Shown here piece after piece: positions 23,216 through 32,094 of a stretch of 64,000 nt of DNA; position 1 is the stretch's first letter; each line of letters opens with the position of its first letter. The stretch is taken from NCBI GenBank assembly GCA_036504855.1, contig DASXUL010000109.1, positions 14,072 through 78,071 on the forward strand, given 5' to 3'. The DNA comes from DASXUL01 sp036504855 (GTDB lineage Bacteria; Armatimonadota; DTGP01; JAKQQT01). Made by a program: the position numbers and the translations under genes. Under the pieces are notes generated by a model. That model made no database searches, was not told where the DNA came from, and worked only from the letters and a program-made list of their open reading frames with translations.

Positions 23216-25981
23216 ATGCGCATCGCGGTAACCTGCTTCCTGTTGGCATCCCTGGCCTCGGCCCGTTCCGCCGTCGTGTACGTGAAGGATAGCGGCGGAG
23301 CCGCGCATGACGGAACGTCCTGGGCTACCGCCTTTGCGGGCATCCAGGATGGGCTGGATGCGGCCAGACCGGGCGACGAGGTTTGGGTGGCCGGACACGC
23401 TCCCGGCGTGAACCTCGTCTTTCGCACGTCGAACGTAGCGCTCTATGGCGGCTTCTCCGGCGGTGAGACGAGCCGGCCCCAGCCCAGGGGAAACCGATCC
23501 ATTCTGACTCCCGCTACGTCCGATCCCGTCGTCACGATACTCGCCTCCGCGACCGGCGCCGTGTTGGATGGGTTCGATATCTCGAGAGGCGCCGGGCCGG
23601 CCGGGGGCGGCGTGGTTTGCCGGGCGACCAATGTTACGCTTTCCAACAACGCCATCCATCAGTGCGGGGCGATGGGCGCGGCGGGAGGCGGCATTTTGTG
23701 CGAAGCGGGCTCCTCGGCGACGATCTGGGGCAACGTCATCGAGAGCTGCGCGGCGGAGAACGGCGGCGGCATTCTGGGCGCAAGCGCCGCGCTGGTGATC
23801 GCCGGCAACACGATTCGCAACAATGACGCGGTCGCCGGCGCGGACGGCCGCGCCGTGTACAGCAACCTGTCGCGAGGCGGCGGCGTTGCCATCATGGGCG
23901 GTTCGGCCACGATCACGGACAACGCCATCTCAGGGAACGCCGCGCGCTCCGGCGGCGGCATTTGGGCCGACGCTGCCGACCTGATCGTTGTGCGCAACCA
24001 GATCCTGGACAACGTGGCGTTCCGGGAGTCGATCCCGAGCGTCGCCATGGTGGTTACGGCTAGCGGTGGAGGGGTCGGCGTTTCGTACGGCACGGCCACG
24101 CTGAAGGACAACGTATTTGCCCGCAACCGCGTGGTCGGAGATGCGCTGGTGAGCATCGGAGGGACGGCCGACGTCCGAGGCGGCGGGCTATCGTGCGCCG
24201 GCATCGGCGGCGTCGTGGCGAACAACACGTTCCTGGGGAATTCCGCCAGCGCGGCGGGAGCCGCGTATGGAAGTTCCGGCACAGTCTGCGCAGGCGGCGG
24301 CGCCTACCTGTCTGGGACCATCGACGTGGCCAACAACATCTTCACGGCGAACAGCGCAACCACCATGCCGGACGGGGGCGGCGCCGACGGCGGGTGTACG
24401 GCGCCAACGTACCCGTTGCAGGGACGGCAGACCCATAACCTCTTCTTTGCCAACTCTCCAGACAGGACGGCGCCGACCGGCGTCGGCGACGTTCTGGCGG
24501 ACCCCCTGCTCCCCGCCCTGGCTCCCTACATCCCGCCGATCGGTTCGCCCGCCGTGGATGCGGGCGAGATTTCCTTCGCGGCGGAGGGCGACACGGATGC
24601 GGCCGGGAGCCAGCGCGTGCAGGGCCGGCGCGTGGACATCGGGGCGTATGAGGTTCCCAAGCCGCCGGGCCCAGCGCGGGTCTTCGTTTCGCCGGAGGGA
24701 AGCGATGCCGCCGATGGTCTGAGCTGGGCCACGGCGAAGGCATCCATCCCTGCCGCTCTGAATGCGATCGGGCTGGATGGCGACGTGTGGGTGCGCGAGG
24801 GCGCCTACGCTGGAGGGTTCGGCATTCCCAGCCGCGTGGCGCTGTACGGCGGATTCCGGGGCGATGAAACAGGGCTGGAGCAGCACGACTTCCGCGCGCG
24901 GCCGACCGTGATCGACGCGGCCGGGGCGCCGGTGGCGGTGGACATACCGACCTACGTCACGTCTGTCCGCTTGGATGGCTTCACGGTGCGCAATGCCGGC
25001 GGAAGCCAGTACTTTGCCGGATACGGGGCCGGAATCCATAGCGCGGGCCGCAACGTAACGATTGTGAACAACACCGTTACCGACAATGGCGTTAGCGCAA
25101 CGGGCTCGAATCCGGGCGCTACGTGCGCCGGAATCCTCGTGGACGGCGGTTCCGCAACCATCGCCGGCAATGTCATTCAGGATAACTGGGCCTCAGCGTC
25201 CCGATCCGGGCCGCCTCAGTTCGCCTCCATGGTCGGCGCCCTCGGGGCGGGCGTTTACGTCAGCGGGGCGCAAGCCACGGTGGTAAACAACCTCGTCACC
25301 CGCAACTCCGTGGCGACCTACGGAGTTGCGAGCATCGTGTTCGAGTCCGGCGGAGGCATCGTGGCTCAAGCCGCCTCGGGCGTCATCGCGAACAACACCA
25401 TCGTTGACAATGCCAGCCAGGCCTTTGGTCGCGTAAAGTCGTTCGAACGCGGCATCGAACTCTCGGGCGATTGCTCGGGCCTCACGCTGGCGAACAACAT
25501 CGTGGCGTTCAACGGCAACGGCGTCGTGTGGAGCGGCGTCGCCGCGGACCCAAAGCCGACGCTCTCGCATAACGATCTGTTTGGGAATGCGACCGCTGCC
25601 TATTCCGGCATCGACGCGGGGGCCACGGATACCGCCGCCGATCCGCTGTTCCTGGACCGGCCGGGCGGCGACTACCGGCTGGCGCCGGGTTCGCCTTGCA
25701 TAGATGCGGGCGATGACGCCTTTGCTCCCAGTGAGCCTCTCGATTTGCTCGGCTCGCCGCGACGGTTTGGCCTTCACATCGACATCGGCGCATACGAGAC
25801 GGGGCCGGTCGGCCCGCATCGCGTGCTGGACGCGGCGCGCATTCTGCGCATCGCGGCCGGCCTCGCCTCGCCGGCGGCCGGGGAATTCGCGCGGCTGGAC
25901 CTCGTTCGCGGGGACGGACTGAATGCGGCCGATGCGGCGCGGGCCGCCCGGAAAGCGTTCGGCCTGGACCCGAACCCGTAG
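23216..25981 (+). CDS. Secreted two-module parallel beta-helix protein with dockerin-like tail
   Basis: 921 residues from the ATG at 23216, with AAAGGAGA about 5 bases upstream. Signal peptide near residues 1-17 (LLASLASA). Two modules of about 400 residues begin VVYVKDSGG and RVFVSPEGS, each with a SWATA block, DEVWVAG or DVWVREG, and long runs of glycine-rich beta-helix turns (GGGI, NNTF, N-x-I motifs). They close with VDAGE/IDAGDD and VDIGAYE/IDIGAYE. The tail LRIAAGLASPA with LNAADAARAARKAFGL resembles a dockerin pair. It is the third paralogue of the family; the repeats are more glycine-rich than in the other two. Probably a surface polysaccharide lyase or adhesin. Confidence 0.85.
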   Translation: MRIAVTCFLLASLASARSAVVYVKDSGGAAHDGTSWATAFAGIQDGLDAARPGDEVWVAGHAPGVNLVFRTSNVALYGGFSGGETSRPQPRGNRSILTPATSDPVVTILASATGAVLDGFDISRGAGPAGGGVVCRATNVTLSNNAIHQCGAMGAAGGGILCEAGSSATIWGNVIESCAAENGGGILGASAALVIAGNTIRNNDAVAGADGRAVYSNLSRGGGVAIMGGSATITDNAISGNAARSGGGIWADAADLIVVRNQILDNVAFRESIPSVAMVVTASGGGVGVSYGTATLKDNVFARNRVVGDALVSIGGTADVRGGGLSCAGIGGVVANNTFLGNSASAAGAAYGSSGTVCAGGGAYLSGTIDVANNIFTANSATTMPDGGGADGGCTAPTYPLQGRQTHNLFFANSPDRTAPTGVGDVLADPLLPALAPYIPPIGSPAVDAGEISFAAEGDTDAAGSQRVQGRRVDIGAYEVPKPPGPARVFVSPEGSDAADGLSWATAKASIPAALNAIGLDGDVWVREGAYAGGFGIPSRVALYGGFRGDETGLEQHDFRARPTVIDAAGAPVAVDIPTYVTSVRLDGFTVRNAGGSQYFAGYGAGIHSAGRNVTIVNNTVTDNGVSATGSNPGATCAGILVDGGSATIAGNVIQDNWASASRSGPPQFASMVGALGAGVYVSGAQATVVNNLVTRNSVATYGVASIVFESGGGIVAQAASGVIANNTIVDNASQAFGRVKSFERGIELSGDCSGLTLANNIVAFNGNGVVWSGVAADPKPTLSHNDLFGNATAAYSGIDAGATDTAADPLFLDRPGGDYRLAPGSPCIDAGDDAFAPSEPLDLLGSPRRFGLHIDIGAYETGPVGPHRVLDAARILRIAAGLASPAAGEFARLDLVRGDGLNAADAARAARKAFGLDPNP

Positions 25982-26014
25982 CCGCGCGGCTGGCCCTGCT
26001 ACAATGCCTGTACC

Positions 26015-27661
26015 ATGGACCAGATCCGCAATCTCCTATGGCTGAAGGCGCGCCTGTCGCTGGCCGGCTACCGCAAACGGAAGGGGCTCGTTTTCTCCCT
26101 GGTCCTCGGGGCGCCCATCGCCGTGGGAGCCATGTTTGGGCTCTACTTCGCCGGTCTCGTGGCTTTCTGGAGCCTGCCCGCCGAACAGAGCCGGCAGATC
26201 CTGAACGGCGCGCTCTCCGCCATCTACGTGGGCTGGTTGCTCGGGCCGCTATTGGGCTTCTCGCTGAACGAGGGCTACGACATCTCGAAGCTCCTCCACT
26301 ATCCCGTGGCGGGCCGGACCATCTTCCTGGCCAACCTCCTTGGTTCCGCGTTCGACAAAACGGTGCTCTTTCTCGCCGTGCCGCTGCTCTGCATCCCCGT
26401 TGCCCTGGGCGGCACGCTGGGCCGGGGCCTCCTGATGACGGCGGTTCTGGCCGTATTCCTGTTCCACACGATGGCGCTCTCCCAGGCCGTGCTCACATTG
26501 CTGTGGGGCATGTTGCGATCGCGCCGCGTGGCGGATGTCTGGAAGGTGGCGGCGGCCCTGGTGGGGACCGTGGTGGGCCTTGGCTATCAGGTGATGGCCC
26601 GCCATATGGACCGGGCCGTGCCCGCTGTTGTGCTCTCTCAGCCGTCGCATTACACGCGGTTCCTGCCCTCTGGCCTCGCGGCCGACGCTCTGATGGCCAT
26701 CCATGGCGGCGACGCGTCGGGCGCGGCATGGCGGGCAATGGTCCTGCTGCTTGTGCTGGCCATTACGGTGGCGCTGGCGGGCGGGCTGGTGCAACGGGTG
26801 GCCGCCGGGGACCTCGTGCTGGACCGTGTGGGCCTCGCGGCGAAGCCGGAGCGCGTCCACCGGGAAAGCGGGCGCTTCGTTCTACCTTCCTGGGTTCCGC
26901 CGGCCACCGCCGCGATGTTCCAGAAAGAGATGCGCACGATCCAGCGCGATCCGCAGGTGAAGATCGAACTGCTGCAGCGCCTGGCGGGGCTGATTGCCTG
27001 GCCGGTGATCATGTTCACCTCCCCGCGAGGGTTGTCCGCCGGCGATGTCTTCGGGCTCAGGGGGTATGCGTTCCTCTTCCCGATGGGGATGCTGACGTTC
27101 ATGCTGCTCATTGCCGCGTCCAACATCCTGGCGCGAGACCGCGGCGGACTGACCCTGCTGTTCACCATGCCCGCGCCCCGGAGATCGTTCTTCTATGGCA
27201 AGAACCTGGCGATGCTGCTGTTGTTCACGCCTGTGAACGCGGTTCTCTGCGCCCTGGTGGCCTACGGCGCGCGCGATCTCCGCGATGCGCTGCCGGCCTT
27301 TCTGGCGGGCGAGTTCCTGATGCTGATGATGCTGGGAGAGGGAAACCTCGTGAGCGTTTTCAACCCCATGGCGGCGGTGGAGCGCGGGAAGAACCCATAC
27401 ACCACCGGCCGGGGCTGTTCCCCCCTGGGCTGCATCGGTTCAGTTGCCGGCTTCCTGGCGTTCGTGATCGCCGGCGCGCCCGTAACGCTGGCCTACCTGG
27501 CTCCGGCGGCGTGGATCTCGCCGGCGTGGTTCTTCCTCACGACGCCGCTGGCGGCCGTCTATTCCGTGGTTGTGTACGGCCTTTCCACAGCCTGGGCAGC
27601 CCGCGCCCTCGAAAGGCGCGAGCCGGAAGTGCTGCGCGCTATCCTGAGACTGCCGGGCTGA
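26015..27661 (+). CDS. ABC-2-like integral membrane protein
   Basis: 548 residues with about ten hydrophobic segments (for example 26-50, 70-95, 110-160, 178-195, 235-258, 325-390, 400-450, 478-500, 510-530). The arrangement, with a large central loop carrying the ATAAMFQKEMRTIQRDPQ block and a second half starting MLTFMLLIAASNILARDRGGLT, resembles ABC-2-type exporter permeases. No ATPase partner is adjacent. TACAAT at about 26000 lies just upstream of the ATG and no ribosome-binding site is visible, so it may be a leaderless transcript. What it transports is unknown. Confidence 0.7.
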   Translation: MDQIRNLLWLKARLSLAGYRKRKGLVFSLVLGAPIAVGAMFGLYFAGLVAFWSLPAEQSRQILNGALSAIYVGWLLGPLLGFSLNEGYDISKLLHYPVAGRTIFLANLLGSAFDKTVLFLAVPLLCIPVALGGTLGRGLLMTAVLAVFLFHTMALSQAVLTLLWGMLRSRRVADVWKVAAALVGTVVGLGYQVMARHMDRAVPAVVLSQPSHYTRFLPSGLAADALMAIHGGDASGAAWRAMVLLLVLAITVALAGGLVQRVAAGDLVLDRVGLAAKPERVHRESGRFVLPSWVPPATAAMFQKEMRTIQRDPQVKIELLQRLAGLIAWPVIMFTSPRGLSAGDVFGLRGYAFLFPMGMLTFMLLIAASNILARDRGGLTLLFTMPAPRRSFFYGKNLAMLLLFTPVNAVLCALVAYGARDLRDALPAFLAGEFLMLMMLGEGNLVSVFNPMAAVERGKNPYTTGRGCSPLGCIGSVAGFLAFVIAGAPVTLAYLAPAAWISPAWFFLTTPLAAVYSVVVYGLSTAWAARALERREPEVLRAILRLPG

Positions 27662-27692
27662 GCGAGCCCCAATTCCGTTGCCCCACACGGGA

Positions 27693-27713
27693 ACCGGCCT
27701 GCATCGGGCCGGT
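27693..27713. terminator. Short hairpin after the membrane protein gene
   Basis: A 7-bp ACCGGCC/GGCCGGT stem with a 7-base loop, 32 bases after the stop at 27661, followed by GTTGGGT. A weak terminator candidate before the next gene. Confidence 0.45.
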
Positions 27714-27731
27714 GTTGGGTAAGTTGGCGCT

Positions 27732-29816
27732 ATGACCGATTCCGTTTGCAGCATTCTGGGTGACATTCGGGCACGCTACCGTGGCGTGCCCATTCTGACG
27801 CTTGCGCAGACGGCGCTCTGGGACGACCCCCTGAAGGCGATGGTCAAGGGTTTCCTTGACGACGGGGCTCCCGGCGCGCGCCTCGTTCTGGGCGTGATGG
27901 ACACGGACTACTTTTCACGCCTCCCCAAACCGCCCGGCGCCTTGGCCCCGTTTGACGTGCTGGCCCACAACGACGGCACAACGCGTGACCTCTGGGCCGC
28001 CGTGGGCGAGATGAGTTGCCTCCTGGGCGCGGAAACGCCGCTGCCGGTTCACAAACTGGCCGAACATGGCGTCCGCAAGGGGCAGGTGGCCGCGGCGCTG
28101 GGCGGCGACTGTAGCGCCCCCTGTTGCACGTCTTTCATCGACGCCATCACCGAGGCGTGGGGCTGGCGCGGGCTGGCCCAGACGCAGGGCCGCCGCCTGC
28201 TGGCGGGCGATGTCCGCCTCTCAGAGCTCAAGGATCCGCTGTTGCGACAGGTGGACTGGGCGCTGGCCGAGACGGCGAAGGTGGCGGGGAGGCCACTGGC
28301 TCCGTTCGCCGCGGAGTTCCGCCGCCGCATCGCCGCCTTTGTGGATGAGCATCCCGAAGGCAACCTGGCCGACCTGTATCTGGCCATCCTCCCCTTCCTG
28401 TATGAAACCCTCCTGGGGCGCGAGCCGGCCGGCCTGGAGTACACCCGTTCCTCGGAGCTGCTGAGCTTCAACCGCAACACCGCCAACCGCGCTCGCTTCC
28501 GCCCGCTGGACCTCTTCCTGAACCCGGATACCCGCCCCCTGGCCGCGGCTCACTACAATGAGGCCGTTCGCCACGGCGGCATCGCCACGCTGGACCGGTT
28601 CGGCGACGACGCCATCCCCTTCGAGGTGGCCATCCCGGGCCACGGTCGCGGAACCCTTCACCTCACCGATGCGGCTCTGGACATTGACACGGATGAGCCG
28701 GTGACCATTGAACTCCAGCGGCCCGTGCGCACCCGCCGCGAGCTGGCGGTCGTGCTGGAAGAGCGGTTCGGGCCCGATGTGGCGCTCCTCGGCAAAGCGG
28801 TGGTGCTGATCACCATGCTCGCCGGCGAGTACATCTTCCTGTTCAACGAAACTGGCTCCCCGTATGTGACGCGCTCGTGCCACTGGAACGCGCTGTTGGG
28901 GATGGACGGCATCGGCCTGAACCTGTACCCCATCATGCGCCTCGGCGTGCGGCCCCTGGATACCATCGGCGCCGCCGGCGGGGAGATCGCCCTGCCGCCT
29001 CACATGGCCAGCGTTTTCGGAACCGAGCGGCTGCCGGCGCCCGAGCTGGCCGCAACGTGGCGCGCGGCCGCCAGCCGTGCGGAGGATACGCTGAGAGCTA
29101 TCCAGAGCATCACCCGGCCCGCGGACTGGCTGGTTCATCTGGCCTCCGAGCCGAACGCCGAAGCGCGCTGGAAGACGAGCGCCGCGGAGCACCGCGACCT
29201 GCGTGCGGAACGGTTCGCTCACGGCGAGGCGGTGCGCCGGGTGAACGCGCTCGGCGAGGCGCTCATCCGCCGGCTCCGGGTTCTGCGCGCCGAGGCGAAC
29301 GCGTTGGAGATGGAAAAGGGGCGGCACTTCCGCGCCTGCGTTTGGCCCGTACAGGACACTCTTTCCGAGGCGCGGCGCTCCGGAGCGGACACGGCCGGCC
29401 TGGAAGAAGGGCTCGGCGCCGAGATGGAACGGCGGCAGCGGTTCGTTACGGAGATAGCGGACCGACGGTCCGCCATCGCGCGCGTTGAGAGCGAAAGGGC
29501 CGCGTTGGCCGCCGAGCGGCGCGCGTTGACCGATGACCCGGCGGTTGGCGCCCGGGAGGCCCGCCTCCGCGTGCTGGAAGGGGAAGCAGAGCGTGAGAAG
29601 GCCCGGCGCATCCGGGACGCTTGGATGACCGCCGAGGCGCTGCGCCATACGCAGCCCCGCCCCACCGCCTGGTGGTTTCCCGCCGTGGATGCCTCCGGCG
29701 CCTGGTTCTCCGCCCTCACGGAGACGGCCGCTCTGCGCTGGCAATCGCTGATGGGCGGCGCCTGCTCCGAGCCGTCCGCCGGGGAAATCTCGGAATCCAC
29801 CGTCCTCAGCATTTGA
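27732..29816 (+). CDS. Large protein of unknown family with C-terminal coiled coil
   Basis: 694 residues, no signal peptide or membrane helix. Residues 1-130 look like an alpha/beta domain with a paired-cysteine motif (GGDCSAPCCTSF). A central region follows with RSSELLSFNRNTANRARFRPLDL and FEVAIPGHGRGTLHL, and residues about 560-640 form a charged coiled coil (ESERAALAAERRAL, then REARLRVLEGEAEREKARRIR). I do not recognise the family. The start has no strong ribosome-binding site. Its long predicted helices and single gene context suggest a scaffold or enzyme of an uncharacterised pathway. Confidence 0.6.
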   Translation: MTDSVCSILGDIRARYRGVPILTLAQTALWDDPLKAMVKGFLDDGAPGARLVLGVMDTDYFSRLPKPPGALAPFDVLAHNDGTTRDLWAAVGEMSCLLGAETPLPVHKLAEHGVRKGQVAAALGGDCSAPCCTSFIDAITEAWGWRGLAQTQGRRLLAGDVRLSELKDPLLRQVDWALAETAKVAGRPLAPFAAEFRRRIAAFVDEHPEGNLADLYLAILPFLYETLLGREPAGLEYTRSSELLSFNRNTANRARFRPLDLFLNPDTRPLAAAHYNEAVRHGGIATLDRFGDDAIPFEVAIPGHGRGTLHLTDAALDIDTDEPVTIELQRPVRTRRELAVVLEERFGPDVALLGKAVVLITMLAGEYIFLFNETGSPYVTRSCHWNALLGMDGIGLNLYPIMRLGVRPLDTIGAAGGEIALPPHMASVFGTERLPAPELAATWRAAASRAEDTLRAIQSITRPADWLVHLASEPNAEARWKTSAAEHRDLRAERFAHGEAVRRVNALGEALIRRLRVLRAEANALEMEKGRHFRACVWPVQDTLSEARRSGADTAGLEEGLGAEMERRQRFVTEIADRRSAIARVESERAALAAERRALTDDPAVGAREARLRVLEGEAEREKARRIRDAWMTAEALRHTQPRPTAWWFPAVDASGAWFSALTETAALRWQSLMGGACSEPSAGEISESTVLSI

Positions 29817-29885
29817 GGGCGGACCAGCGGCCGATTTCCGCTCAGCGCCAATCGCCGGGCCCCGAGGGGCCGGCTCAGGGGACGA

Positions 29886-29903
29886 ACGGCGCCTTCGCGC
29901 CGT
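29886..29903. terminator. Short hairpin terminator
   Basis: A 7-bp ACGGCGC/GCGCCGT stem with a CTTC tetraloop, 70 bases after the stop at 29816. Confidence 0.5.
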
Positions 29904-29969
29904 GATATCAGGGCGCACAGCCGCCCTCATTACCTAGCATCCGGCCAGCGGCGCGCGATACGGAAGACG

Positions 29970-31238
29970 ATGACAACCCTCACCCTGGACGTGTTCCGAA
30001 CCCTGCTGGCTAACGGTCACGGCCGCGCCGTGCTCTACCTGGAGACCCATGACCCCGCGCCGTTCCGCGAAGCAATCTTGCACGCCTGCTTGAACGACCT
30101 GCGGTACGATCGACAGACGGAGAACAGCCGCGCGCCGTACCTGTACGCGCTGATCCAGCTCTCGGGTGACTTCGCCGGTTTGCGCGACTGCATCCTGGCG
30201 GCGCTGGCCGATCCGGGAGAGGGCGAGAGCGAGCGACAGCTATACGATCTGGCCTACGAGTTCGCCCGCCGGGGCGACGCCGGCGCCCGCGCGGCCCTGT
30301 ACGCCGCGTTTGATCGGAACAGCGGGTCGGATGAGCCCCTGCCGGCGGATTCGTTGGCGCTACTGGATGGTCCGGCCGCCCTGTCCTTTGCTGCTGAACG
30401 GCTCCTTCCAGACGAGGACGGCGAAGAGGACTGGGAGCTTGTGAGCGCACTGGACGGTTTGATGGAGCGTGACGGGGTAGCCGAGACCCGGGTCGCCCTG
30501 GAGACGCTCCAAAGCCCCAGCGTGAATCGATTGCTGGCCTTCGTGGACCGAGAAGCGGCAGAGCGGGCCGCGCGTCCGGAGGGTCCGGCGCCCCGACGCC
30601 CGGCGTTGCCCTATAGCGAAATGCGCCGCCGTATCCTCGCGGGCGACAGGTCTCGCACCTACCCCATAGCGATGACGCGATGGGGGCAGCGCGCCAATGA
30701 TGTCGATCTGCTCCTCGCCGCCAATGATGCGCTTGCCGAAACGGACCCCGTGCGCCGCAGAGCGTTTCTGGGTGTTTTCCAGCAGCGCGCCTGGCCGATC
30801 GATCCGCAACCGCTGATCGCGCTGGCCGACGACCCGGATGAGCGCGTGGCTCGGTTGGCCCGGGTGGCTCTTGGATACGTGGCGCACCCGTCTGTGCGCG
30901 GGTGGGCGCTGGAAGTTGCATGTGACCTCGAGATGCGAAGCTTCGCGGTCGGCGCACTCAGCACGAATCGCGAGCCCGACGACGACGCCCTCGTTGCGAG
31001 CTGGCTGGAGGATCCGCCGGCGGACCGCACCGCCCTGCACTGCCTGACCTGGAGCGCGATCGACTACGCCAAGGCCCACCCCGGCCCGGGCGTCAACCGC
31101 GTGCTGCGCGCCGTCTATGAGCACGTCCCGTGCTCGCAATGTCGCGGGCGCGCTCTGGATGAGCTCTCGAAATGCGGTCCCCTCCCCGAGTCTATCGTCG
31201 CCGAGATCCGGCACGATGCGGACCGGCTGGCCTACTGA
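29970..31238 (+). CDS. HEAT-like repeat protein
   Basis: 422 residues, alpha-helical. Repeating helix pairs such as APYLYALIQLSGDFAGLRDCI, RQLYDLAYEFARRGDAGARAA and DPDERVARLARVALGYVAHP fit a HEAT/armadillo-like solenoid. Two paired cysteines near the C-terminus (PCSQCRGRALDELSKC) could bind metal. It has no signal peptide. Such proteins usually bind other proteins; the partner is unknown. It is probably translated on its own; a palindrome follows the stop. Confidence 0.6.
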   Translation: MTTLTLDVFRTLLANGHGRAVLYLETHDPAPFREAILHACLNDLRYDRQTENSRAPYLYALIQLSGDFAGLRDCILAALADPGEGESERQLYDLAYEFARRGDAGARAALYAAFDRNSGSDEPLPADSLALLDGPAALSFAAERLLPDEDGEEDWELVSALDGLMERDGVAETRVALETLQSPSVNRLLAFVDREAAERAARPEGPAPRRPALPYSEMRRRILAGDRSRTYPIAMTRWGQRANDVDLLLAANDALAETDPVRRRAFLGVFQQRAWPIDPQPLIALADDPDERVARLARVALGYVAHPSVRGWALEVACDLEMRSFAVGALSTNREPDDDALVASWLEDPPADRTALHCLTWSAIDYAKAHPGPGVNRVLRAVYEHVPCSQCRGRALDELSKCGPLPESIVAEIRHDADRLAY

Positions 31239-31246
31239 GACGGATA

Positions 31247-31334
31247 GGCCCTATGGAGTGCGGCGGCTCGCCGCCGCTTTGGTTCGGCTGTAACCAAACG
31301 AAAGCGGCGGCAAGCCGACGCACTCCATAGGGCC
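31247..31334. repeat. Intergenic palindrome (CCTATGGAGTGCGGCGGC class)
   Basis: Imperfect inverted arms (about 31247-31284 and 31292-31334) beginning GGCCCTATGGAGTGCG and ending in its complement. Its first 18 bases after GG recur at 13189-13206. It lies 9 bases after the stop of the HEAT-like gene and may be a terminator of a mobile-repeat type. Confidence 0.7.
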
Positions 31335-31421
31335 TCCGGGCGCTCGCCGGGGCCGATGCGGGGCGGCAATAATGGGGATGCTGGCGCAGGCCCTAGTTGC
31401 GCGGCGAAGGGATGAACAGCC

Positions 31422-31928
31422 TTGGAGCCACATTACACGCCGGAAGAAGCGGATGCGATTCTGCGACGGGCCATGGCGCGCCAGCCGATGCCGGGCGACA
31501 TGACGCGCAGCCAACTGCTGAAGCTGGCCGCGGAAGTGGGCGTGGCGCCGGAGGATGTAGACGCCGCCGAGGCCGCCTTCCGCGAGGAACAGGCCATGAA
31601 GGGGCTGCGCCGGGAGTACCTGGATCGCCGCCGCCGCATCTTCGGCATCGTGCTGGGGTTGGAGATCTTCATCGCCGCCGCCGCGCTTTCAGACTCCACC
31701 AGCGATGACATCATCCCGCTGATCGTGCTCCTGTTCATCGTGGCGGCGTTCAGCGGCTGGCGCGTGTGGCTGGGCGAGCGCGGCATCAACGATCATTGCT
31801 TCCAGCGCTGGCTATACCGCCGCCGGCGCCGCGAACTGCCGCCGCCCGGAACCGCCCCCAATCCGAACGCCAACCTGGATTACGCGGCGGACCTCCGTTG
31901 GGGCCGCCGGGGTCGCCGCTTCCGCTGA
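31422..31928 (+). CDS. 2TM-domain membrane protein
   Basis: 168 residues from a TTG at 31422; AAGGGAT lies about 10 bases upstream. The N-terminal block YTPEEADAILRRAM, then MTRSQLLKLAAEVGVAPEDV, is a short helical region often joined to 2TM domains. The two membrane segments are at about 70-85 and 100-118. The C-terminal part is basic and proline-rich (RRRRRELPPPG). Function unknown. Confidence 0.6.
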   Translation: MEPHYTPEEADAILRRAMARQPMPGDMTRSQLLKLAAEVGVAPEDVDAAEAAFREEQAMKGLRREYLDRRRRIFGIVLGLEIFIAAAALSDSTSDDIIPLIVLLFIVAAFSGWRVWLGERGINDHCFQRWLYRRRRRELPPPGTAPNPNANLDYAADLRWGRRGRRFR

Positions 31929-31962
31929 ATTGGCACTTCGTGTTGATGGTCGCTCTTCGCCA

Positions 31963-32062
31963 CAGTAGCGCCGGCGGCCCGCCGGCATCCGCCCGAAGGG
32001 CGGACTTTCGGCGTCGGATGTGGCCGTTTCGCGGCCATGCCGGCGGGCCGCCGGCGCTACTG
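31963..32062. repeat. Intergenic palindrome with 26-bp perfect arms
   Basis: Arms 31963-31988 and 32037-32062 are perfect reverse complements (CAGTAGCGCCGGCGG...), with two smaller hairpins inside. It lies between the 2TM gene and the convergent GH43 gene and may terminate both. Confidence 0.8.
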
Positions 32063-32094
32063 GGCAGATCCGCCGCGTTTCACCTGTCGCCTGC

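Noticed and set aside
26038..27735. 565-codon second frame over the membrane protein gene
   Set aside because: Arginine/glycine/proline-rich shadow without motifs; the overlapping frame has clear membrane helices.
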